Below are positions 1 through 5,302 of a stretch of DNA of 5,451 bases, in pieces. Location of the stretch: contig DUHU01000072.1 of assembly GCA_013330765.1 (NCBI GenBank), forward strand, positions 1 to 5,451, read 5' to 3'. The position numbers and the translations under genes were made by a program. Under the pieces are notes generated by a model that did no database searches, was not told where the DNA came from, and saw nothing but the letters and a program-made list of their open reading frames with translations. Positions within the stretch are counted from its first letter, which is position 1. Each line of letters starts with the position of its first letter. This stretch comes from Candidatus Poseidoniaceae archaeon. GTDB taxonomy: Archaea > Thermoplasmatota > Poseidoniia > Poseidoniales > Poseidoniaceae.

Positions 1-1
1 C

Positions 2-1099
2 TCGGACGAAGGTGTCATCGAAGCGCCAGGTGCCATGCTCGGCATGGACGTCCGACCCGGAGGGGAGGCCGTGTTGCTCGTCGGCGAATCCGGTTGGGCC
101 CACCGCATCGACGGACTCGAACCTGAGCGGCGCGACCTTGACGTGGAGTTGGGGACCGGCCGGACCGTCGACATCAACGCCGTGGATTGGCATCCAGGCG
201 GTGCCACCGCACTGCTCGTCGGAGACACGGGCCTCTTGATGCGCTATGCAGGCGACACTCACGCCGTGACGAACGCAAACGGCTCGAACCTCCTGATCGG
301 ACGTGACCTCATCGACGTGGCGTGGCGACCCGGGGCTGACGTGGCCTACATCGCTTCCTCCGACGGTGGGTTGTGGCGGTTCGCGGAAGGCACCGGCCCC
401 GTGATGCTCGACGGAGGCCTTGAGACGGAGGACATCGTTGATTTGGAATGCCACCGTTCGGCCAACGTCTGTGTGGTCGCTACCAGCCAGAACGGCTTGG
501 CGGTCATTGGCCGCTCCCATGACGTCACCTGGCTGACGGGGACCTCGACCACCACCTGGTCCGGCGTCACCTGTGCCGACCCCACGCTGAATGAATGCAC
601 GGCCTTTGGGCTTGGGTTGTCCACGATGACCGTCATGATCGACACCGAAACGGCGTCTCGGAGCACCACAGGACCAATTCGCAACCTCAAGAGCATCGGT
701 TCCGAAATGGGAGGAGCTTCTGTCGGGGCTGGAGGCACGTCCTTGGTTCACCTTTCGCCGCTTGGCCTTGTCCGTCACGATCCCGTGGACGACGAAGCCT
801 ACGAGCATCTTGGACCCGAACAGGCGGTGGCCTTCGACACCCAAATCGCCGGCCGTTCGCTCCTCGGCGCGTGGGAGAGTGGCGTGGGCACGGGTTGGTT
901 CCTCACCACCGACGGTGACCTCGTGGGCATGGTCCCTGACACAAGCGACATGGAATCCACCGTCCTTGAGACCGTCGCGGGCATCGCGGTGGCCGTGGCC
1001 CTGATCGGCAGCATCATCGGTTTGATTTTCATGAACAGCCCGAAGATGCAGGCGGCCTACATCCGGCGTCGCAACGCACGTCGTTCACGACAGCGTTGA
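2..1099 (+). CDS. Membrane-anchored beta-propeller (WD40-like) protein, 5' end outside window
   Basis: The reading frame is open from the left edge, so the start codon lies upstream. The first ATG (35) falls inside a repeat and is unlikely to be the start. Numbering from that Met, repeated blades begin near residues 3, 49, 94 and 136. They share a pattern of a Val/hydrophobic strand, W-[RH]-P-G-[GA], A-L-L-V-G and a Gly-rich turn, then Arg plus an aromatic or hydrophobic residue. This is typical of beta-propellers. Blades near 136 and 177 carry Cys pairs (C139/C146, C180/C188) where other blades have Trp and Ala. Residues 314-332 are one hydrophobic helix, followed by a tail rich in Arg (YIRRRNARRSRQR). 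By the positive-inside rule the propeller faces outside and the tail is cytoplasmic. Ligand and function are unknown. The next gene follows after 64 bases. Fold and topology are fairly sure; any specific role is not. Confidence 0.8.
   Translation, partial: SDEGVIEAPGAMLGMDVRPGGEAVLLVGESGWAHRIDGLEPERRDLDVELGTGRTVDINAVDWHPGGATALLVGDTGLLMRYAGDTHAVTNANGSNLLIGRDLIDVAWRPGADVAYIASSDGGLWRFAEGTGPVMLDGGLETEDIVDLECHRSANVCVVATSQNGLAVIGRSHDVTWLTGTSTTTWSGVTCADPTLNECTAFGLGLSTMTVMIDTETASRSTTGPIRNLKSIGSEMGGASVGAGGTSLVHLSPLGLVRHDPVDDEAYEHLGPEQAVAFDTQIAGRSLLGAWESGVGTGWFLTTDGDLVGMVPDTSDMESTVLETVAGIAVAVALIGSIIGLIFMNSPKMQAAYIRRRNARRSRQR
974..1030 (+). other. C-terminal transmembrane segment of the propeller protein
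   Basis: This codes for 19 hydrophobic residues (VAGIAVAVALIGSIIGLIF) without a charge. They are preceded by an acidic stretch (DTSDMESTVLE) and followed by a strongly basic tail. The charge asymmetry argues for a single-pass anchor with the N-terminal propeller outside the cell. Confidence 0.85.
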
Positions 1100-1163
1100 A
1101 TCCCATGGGCCCTGCAACAGGTCCTTAGAGCGGTCCCCCCCGCATGATGGACGAGGGAAGCCA
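1100..1163 (+). other. Intergenic gap before the glutaryl-CoA dehydrogenase
   Basis: This is a 64-base spacer between the propeller gene and the dehydrogenase. I see no convincing archaeal TATA/BRE element and no bacterial -35/-10 pair. It holds a weak imperfect inverted repeat (1108-1114 against 1118-1124, one mismatch, 3-base loop) without a following T-run. The end of the gap carries a Shine-Dalgarno-like GAGG. Readthrough from the upstream gene or an unrecognised promoter are both possible. Confidence 0.4.
1153..1156 (+). promoter_or_regulatory. Shine-Dalgarno-like site for the dehydrogenase
   Basis: GAGG lies 7 bases before the ATG at 1164, a normal spacing for pairing with the CCUC of the 16S 3' end. 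It supports that start over the out-of-frame ATGs at 1144 and 1147. Confidence 0.55.
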
Positions 1164-2339
1164 ATGGAAGCCTTCGAAGCACCTGATTTTTACGACATCG
1201 AATCGCTCCTCACCGAAGAGGAAATCATGATCCGAGACATGGTCCGGAACTACGTTGACGAAGAGGTGCTCCCGCACATCGAAGAAGCATGCCGCGACGG
1301 TGTCTTCCTCGACAAGTGGCGCCAAGACCTCGGAGCCATGGGCGTGCTTGGAGCACCCCTCAAGGGCTACGACTGCCCGGGACTCTCCTACGTCGCATAC
1401 GGACTGATTTGCCAAGAACTCGAGCGCGGTGACTCCGGCCTCCGCTCCTTCGCCAGCGTGCAAGGCTCGCTCGCCATGTACCCGATTTGGGACTTCGGCA
1501 CCGAGGAACAGAAGCAAAAGTACCTTCCCGGCATGACCTCGGGTGAACTCATTGGCTGCTTTGGACTGACCGAGCCCGACTACGGCTCAAACCCCGGTGA
1601 CATGGTCACCAAGGCCGAAGACATGGGCGACCACTACCTCCTGAACGGCGCAAAGATGTGGATCACCAACGGCACCATCGCCGACCTGGCAGTGGTGTGG
1701 GCCAAACTTGACGGCGTGATTCGAGGCTTCATTGTCGAGAAGAACGACCCCGGATTTTCCGCTCCGGAAATGAAGGGCAAGCACTCTTTGAAAGCCAGCG
1801 TCACCTCTGAATTGGTCTTCCAAGACTGCAAGATTCCCAAAGACCGCATGCTTCCCGGTGTGAAGGGCCTCCGTGGACCCTTTTCTTGCTTGAACAACGC
1901 TCGGTTTGGCATTTCGTGGGGAGCCCTCGGAGCAGCCATGGCTTGCTTCCACTCGGCCAAGACCTACGCGCTTTCCCGCATTCAATTCGGTCAGCCCATC
2001 GCGGCCTACCAATTGGTCCAAAACAAACTGGCGTGGATGTTGCGTGAAATCACCAAAGGACAACTCCTCGCCTACCATCTTGGGCGAAAGAAGGACGATG
2101 GAACCTGGTTCAACGAGCAAATCAGCCTCGCCAAGATGAACAACGTGGACATCGCACTGGAGATCGCTCGCGTTGCTCGCGACATTCACGGTGCCAACGG
2201 CGTCCTTGACGAGTACCCCGTGATGCGCCACATGGCGAACCTCGAATCCGTGAAGACCTACGAAGGCACCCACGACATCCACAACCTGATCATTGGGCGC
2301 TACATCACCGGCATCCAGGCCTTCACCCGCCAAGCGTGA
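1164..2339 (+). CDS. gcdH: Glutaryl-CoA dehydrogenase (decarboxylating type)
   Basis: This is a soluble FAD-dependent acyl-CoA dehydrogenase that oxidises and decarboxylates glutaryl-CoA to crotonyl-CoA in lysine/tryptophan degradation, passing electrons to an electron-transfer flavoprotein. The 391 residues match the mature human enzyme almost colinearly, as I recall that sequence. Landmarks include GVLGAPLKGYDCPG (60-73), ELERGDSGLRSFASVQ (85-100), GCFGLTEPDYGS (131-142, flavin contact), FSCLNNARFGISWG and the C-terminal YEGTHDIH. The catalytic base is Glu367 (Glu370 in mature human). Arg94 and Ser98, which bind the substrate gamma-carboxylate, fall at the same numbers as in human. Glu87 and Tyr366, residues linked to the decarboxylating form, are also kept. 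The ATG at 1164 has GAGG 7 bases upstream, and the N-terminus has the family's usual length with no targeting peptide. The stop lies 6 bases before the thioesterase gene, suggesting cotranscription. Subfamily identity is very secure; activity is inferred. Confidence 0.95.
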   Translation: MEAFEAPDFYDIESLLTEEEIMIRDMVRNYVDEEVLPHIEEACRDGVFLDKWRQDLGAMGVLGAPLKGYDCPGLSYVAYGLICQELERGDSGLRSFASVQGSLAMYPIWDFGTEEQKQKYLPGMTSGELIGCFGLTEPDYGSNPGDMVTKAEDMGDHYLLNGAKMWITNGTIADLAVVWAKLDGVIRGFIVEKNDPGFSAPEMKGKHSLKASVTSELVFQDCKIPKDRMLPGVKGLRGPFSCLNNARFGISWGALGAAMACFHSAKTYALSRIQFGQPIAAYQLVQNKLAWMLREITKGQLLAYHLGRKKDDGTWFNEQISLAKMNNVDIALEIARVARDIHGANGVLDEYPVMRHMANLESVKTYEGTHDIHNLIIGRYITGIQAFTRQA

Positions 2340-2345
2340 GCGCGG

Positions 2346-2879
2346 ATGTACCCCTACCATCGCGTCATCGGTCTGCTGGTGCGCCATGCTTTCCGGCGAC
2401 CTGAGCCTATAGACCCGCTCGCTGAATACGTGTTTCGAATTCGCCCCGGGCTTGGAGACGCCGACTTGTACCCTGAGGTCAACAATGGACGGCATTTCGT
2501 TCTCTTTGACCTGGCCCGCTACCAACTTGCATTGAAGATCGGGCTCTTTCGTTGGGTCAGGCGTTCAAAATCCGCATTTGTGGTTGGCGGCTCAACCATC
2601 CGTTTCCGGCATCGATTGAGGCCCTTCGTCAGGGCCGAAGTGCGGAGCCGTTTGGTGGGCATGGATGACCGCTTTTTCTACTTCCAACAGCGCACTGTCC
2701 AACGAGGAAGGACATGCTCTCTCGCCCTCATCCGAACGGGAATCCGTAAGAACGGGGTCGTTGCACCGGCCGAGGTGATGGCCGCCATCGGATTGGACAT
2801 TGAGCCCTTTGTCGAGGCCTGGGTATCGGAGTGGAACACGTGGGACGACGCACGACCCTGGCCTGAGCCGGACCCCTGA
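2346..2879 (+). CDS. Hotdog-fold acyl-CoA thioesterase-like protein (THEM6 / 4HBT_2 type)
   Basis: The 177-residue product resembles the THEM6-like branch of the hotdog thioesterase superfamily, which hydrolyses acyl-CoA or similar thioesters. Diagnostic parts are DADLYPEVNNGRHFVLFDLAR (38-58; the family pattern is DxDxxxHxNNxxY), followed by a helix, then STIRFRHRLRPFVRAEVRSR (83-102), and GMDDRFFYFQQRTV (105-118; compare the GWDDRAFY stretch in THEM6). The His normally before x-N-N is Glu44 here, so catalytic detail may differ. Residues 1-19 are hydrophobic and basic and could associate with membrane, but there is no clear signal peptide. The C-terminal 25 residues are Trp/Pro/acid-rich. 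The ATG lies 6 bases after the dehydrogenase stop. No classical Shine-Dalgarno is seen, apart from a GTGA that includes that stop, so translational coupling is likely. Its stop abuts that of the convergent gene. Fold call is good; substrate is unknown. Confidence 0.8.
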   Translation: MYPYHRVIGLLVRHAFRRPEPIDPLAEYVFRIRPGLGDADLYPEVNNGRHFVLFDLARYQLALKIGLFRWVRRSKSAFVVGGSTIRFRHRLRPFVRAEVRSRLVGMDDRFFYFQQRTVQRGRTCSLALIRTGIRKNGVVAPAEVMAAIGLDIEPFVEAWVSEWNTWDDARPWPEPDP

Positions 2880-4202
2880 TCAGACGCTCGGAAGCACGCC
2901 AACGCGAGCCAAAGCACCCCACACTGGGTCCAGGAAGCGGGGCAAGAAACGGTGTCGGAGGTAGACGGCCGCGGCAAGGCTGATCTTCTGAGCCTTGTTC
3001 AAACGGATGCGTTGGGTGAACACGTCGCCCTGGCTACGCTCGATTTGTTTGAGGATCTTGTCGTAAAAGGCGATCATCGCCGCCGGAGAGTAGCGTGTTT
3101 CACGTGGGAGAAGGGGCAGGAGTTGCCGAGCTTCCTCGAGATACGTGCGGGCGCGCTTTGCATAATGGTGGCAGTACGGCTCCCAACTGGTGTTGAGGAC
3201 CACTCGACCGTCGACGAATTCAGTGGGTTCGAGGCTGTTGGCTTCAAGTTCCTCGCTGGGCAGGTACACGCGATCCCTGTGAATGTCTTCACCGACGTCG
3301 CGCAAAACGTTGGTCAACTGCATGAAAATACCCCATGATTCGGCATATTTGCGGGCCTTGGGGTCTTCGTATCCGTAGATCTCGATGCACATGAGCCCCA
3401 CCACACTGGCCACACGGTAACAGTACACGTACAGGTCATCGAAGGTGCGGTATCGGTTCTGGTAGAGGTCATCCTCCATGCCGGAGATGAGGTCGTCAAA
3501 GACCAACCGAGGGATGGTGAAACGCTGGACGGTGTCTTTCAGAGCGAGGAAGACAGGGTCCGTCGACCACGCTTCGTTGTAGCAGGAAGAGAGCTTCTTC
3601 CTGAAGAAAAACAACTGCGTGATCTTGTTGAGATAGGCCTCTTCGTCAAGCACCGTCTCGGCCACTTGGTGCTGTTCCAGCGCCTCGCGGTAGGCCTTCG
3701 CTTCGGGGTCCATTTCCCCGAGAGAGCCGGGGAATCGGTCGGACCAATCCCCGTCTGCGATGTCGTCTGCACGACGGCAGAAGGCATAGACGGCGCACAT
3801 CGCTTGCCGCTTGTCCTCTGGAAGGTACTTGAACGAATGATAGAAATTCCCGGCTTCGCGCCGGGTGAGTTCTTCGCAGTACGTGTAGGCGAGGCGGAGC
3901 AATTCCGCCGGCGGCTTTTCCGACCAAATTGGGGCTTCGAGGTGGGAAAACGGATCCACGAGCTCAAGGTCGTCTCCGATCAGGCCGACGAATTGGGCCG
4001 ACTCACGAAGGGCTTCCATCGCCGTGCGGCTGACGGCCTTGACGGCTTCCGTGGCCAGCTGAACACCGGTACGAAGGCGTTCCAGCGGGGTCAACTGTTC
4101 TCGCTCAAAGCGTCCGCTCTTCGTCGATGCGTTGCCCTTCAAGGGCAGCACGAGGTCGAGGGGCTTCCGGCGTTCCAGCATCTCCGTCGCCCATGCCTGC
4201 AT
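2880..4202 (-). CDS. Squalene/phytoene synthase family enzyme, phytoene synthase (CrtB)/HpnD-like, with long N-terminal extension
   Basis: The family condenses two prenyl diphosphates head-to-head (GGPP to phytoene, or FPP to presqualene diphosphate/squalene) using Mg2+ bound by two Asp-rich motifs. Both are present: DDIAD at 146-150, within YAFCRRADDIAD, and DVGED at 302-306, within QLTNVLRDVGEDIHRDR. AGNFYHSFKYLP (117-128) and YCYRVASVVGLM (260-271) also fit the CrtB/HpnD branch. The core runs from about residue 100 to 420. The total of 440 exceeds the usual 280-310. Residues 1-100 form an extra N-terminal part with a likely amphipathic helix around 38-75 and no domain I recognise. The stretch between motif 1 and PVFLAL (216) is about 25-30 residues longer than usual. 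There is no transmembrane segment; action at the membrane surface is presumed. The ATG start has AAGGA 5 bases upstream. It is the last gene of a probable three-gene minus-strand operon. Family is certain; product (phytoene or squalene precursor) is not. Confidence 0.9.
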   Translation of the reverse strand: MQAWATEMLERRKPLDLVLPLKGNASTKSGRFEREQLTPLERLRTGVQLATEAVKAVSRTAMEALRESAQFVGLIGDDLELVDPFSHLEAPIWSEKPPAELLRLAYTYCEELTRREAGNFYHSFKYLPEDKRQAMCAVYAFCRRADDIADGDWSDRFPGSLGEMDPEAKAYREALEQHQVAETVLDEEAYLNKITQLFFFRKKLSSCYNEAWSTDPVFLALKDTVQRFTIPRLVFDDLISGMEDDLYQNRYRTFDDLYVYCYRVASVVGLMCIEIYGYEDPKARKYAESWGIFMQLTNVLRDVGEDIHRDRVYLPSEELEANSLEPTEFVDGRVVLNTSWEPYCHHYAKRARTYLEEARQLLPLLPRETRYSPAAMIAFYDKILKQIERSQGDVFTQRIRLNKAQKISLAAAVYLRHRFLPRFLDPVWGALARVGVLPSV

Positions 4203-4207
4203 TCGTG

Positions 4208-4212
4208 TCCTT
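4208..4212 (-). promoter_or_regulatory. Shine-Dalgarno-like site for the phytoene-synthase-like gene
   Basis: Read on the minus strand, AAGGA ends 5 bases before the ATG at 4202-4200. This supports the upstream start and hence the long N-terminal extension. Confidence 0.45.
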
Positions 4213-4218
4213 ATGAAC

Positions 4219-4234
4219 CCCCTGTTTTCAGGGG
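4219..4234 (-). other. Perfect intercistronic hairpin between the two synthase genes
   Basis: On the minus strand this reads CCCCTG-AAAA-CAGGGG, a perfect 6-bp stem with a 4-base loop. It sits 6 bases before the AAGGA of the downstream gene. No U-run follows, so it is not a classical intrinsic terminator. It could stabilise or process the operon mRNA or modulate initiation. The structure is seen in the sequence; any function is inference. Confidence 0.5.
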
Positions 4235-4267
4235 CACATCATCGCAGACCAGAGAGGGAGAGGAGGG

Positions 4268-5287
4268 TTAACGAAGTCCGGGGCGGAATCTCGTGAGGGC
4301 ACGTTTGGTGCCTCCGGGAATCATCGTGGCCACGAGGCAGCGGCGCAGGATGCGTTTGATCTCTGAACGTTCCACTTTGACGCGTTCGGTGGGGTCAAGG
4401 ACGTTGCTGGTGCGGAGCAAATCCACGGTTCGTTGTCCGATAATGATGGGCAGCATGCAGGCCACTCGAAGCCGACGTGCCTGCCCCGGAAGCTTCAGCA
4501 CATAGCGTACCGCTGCTTCGAAGTGTGCATCTGTCACGTCCAAAAGGTCGTCAAAGACCGGCCGGAATGTCTCCATGGATGCGGGGTCCCTGAGATCTTC
4601 TTTCCTCAAACCCACGGCTTCCAGTCGGGGCAACGGCACGTAGCAACGACCAAACCGTAGGTCTTCGGGAATGTCGCGCAAAATGTTGGTCATTTGCAAA
4701 GCCTTCCCGAAACGAATCCCGTCGTCCATCCAAGACTCCGAGTGAAGTTCTGAACGTTGAGGGAACATGTGATGTCGGCTCATCGCCGTCCAAAACTCCC
4801 CCACGCTACCGGCCACCCTGTAGGCATAATCGTCCAAAGCATCGTCATCCGACAACGCGGAGATTTCGTCCTTGTCGTTTGAGGGCCCGAAGCGCTCAAG
4901 ATCGAGCGTTTGGCCTCCAACGATGATGTTCAGGCAGGTACGGATCATCCGAAGGTCCTCCGCCGGTGTCTGTCCGAGAGCTTCCACGGCGAGGTATGCC
5001 TTCTCAAGGAGTTCACGTTCGGATTCCACCGATTGGAGCGCTGCGAGAGAGGAAAAATCTGGCACATCACCCTGGCGTTCATCCGTGGCCGCGCCCCAAG
5101 CCGCGAGCCCGTCGAGAAGGAGTTGAACTTCGCCAGTTTTCGAGTCCGCAACGGTGTCTGCAACCCTTGCCAGCAAGTAGAGCAAACCGACCGAACGTCG
5201 CATTCGCGTTGGCAGAATTTTGAGCGTCAGGAAAAACGAGCGGGAGTTGGATTCCAACAACGCGTCGCACGTTGGGTCGATCAACAC
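4268..5287 (-). CDS. Squalene synthase-like enzyme (squalene/phytoene synthase family)
   Basis: This is a second member of the head-to-head prenyl synthase family, clearly divergent from its neighbour. SNSRSFFLTLKILP (13-26) matches the SRSF region of squalene synthases. The first Asp-rich motif is DTVAD (44-48, in LLARVADTVADS), as in the DTxED form of squalene synthases rather than the DDxxD form. YAYRVAGSVGEFW (154-166) and QMTNILRDIPED (198-209; second motif D205-D209) complete the active site. At 339 residues it is longer than CrtB/HpnC but shorter than eukaryotic squalene synthase, and it lacks that enzyme's C-terminal membrane anchor. The basic C-terminus has no recognised domain. The start is GTG at 5287: an in-frame stop lies 15 bases further up, the next in-frame ATG would remove the SRSF region, and GAGG lies 8 bases before. 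It probably makes squalene from FPP; phytoene or an intermediate is possible. The stop is 65 bases before the next synthase. Confidence 0.88.
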   Translation of the reverse strand: MLIDPTCDALLESNSRSFFLTLKILPTRMRRSVGLLYLLARVADTVADSKTGEVQLLLDGLAAWGAATDERQGDVPDFSSLAALQSVESERELLEKAYLAVEALGQTPAEDLRMIRTCLNIIVGGQTLDLERFGPSNDKDEISALSDDDALDDYAYRVAGSVGEFWTAMSRHHMFPQRSELHSESWMDDGIRFGKALQMTNILRDIPEDLRFGRCYVPLPRLEAVGLRKEDLRDPASMETFRPVFDDLLDVTDAHFEAAVRYVLKLPGQARRLRVACMLPIIIGQRTVDLLRTSNVLDPTERVKVERSEIKRILRRCLVATMIPGGTKRALTRFRPGLR

Positions 5288-5295
5288 CGGCTCAG

Positions 5296-5299
5296 CCTC
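5296..5299 (-). promoter_or_regulatory. Shine-Dalgarno-like site that supports a GTG start
   Basis: On the minus strand GAGG lies 8 bases before GTG at 5287, inside the 15-base gap after the upstream stop. There is no in-frame ATG between that stop and residue 29, so this site decides in favour of GTG. Confidence 0.55.
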
Positions 5300-5302
5300 A
5301 GT

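Noticed and set aside
35..37. First ATG as the true start of the propeller gene
   Set aside because: The frame is open to the window edge and this Met lies within the first visible blade, so the start is upstream.
346..738. Open frame of 130 codons on the minus strand inside the propeller gene
   Set aside because: It is a shadow of the plus-strand gene, whose repeat pattern and membrane anchor are clearly coding.
1108..1124. Imperfect inverted repeat after the propeller gene as a terminator
   Set aside because: Seven pairs with one mismatch, a 3-base loop and no T-run after it. Too weak to call.
1144..1149. ATG codons just upstream as alternative starts for the dehydrogenase
   Set aside because: They are in another frame. 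The ATG at 1164 has GAGG at proper spacing and gives the family's normal N-terminus.
1587..2525. Long open frame on the minus strand (312 codons) opposite the dehydrogenase
   Set aside because: It is antisense to a highly conserved gene, has no recognisable motif, and crosses into the thioesterase gene. GC-rich coding DNA commonly leaves such open antisense frames.
4251..4267. AGGAGGG on the plus strand as a ribosome site or a triplex-forming element
   Set aside because: No real plus-strand gene follows it. The purine run is short (17 bases), with only an 11-base mirror symmetry.
3666..4271. Open frame of 201 codons on the plus strand opposite the phytoene-synthase-like gene
   Set aside because: It lies opposite conserved synthase motifs and the N-terminal extension. 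The protein is not recognisable and no ribosome site is convincing.
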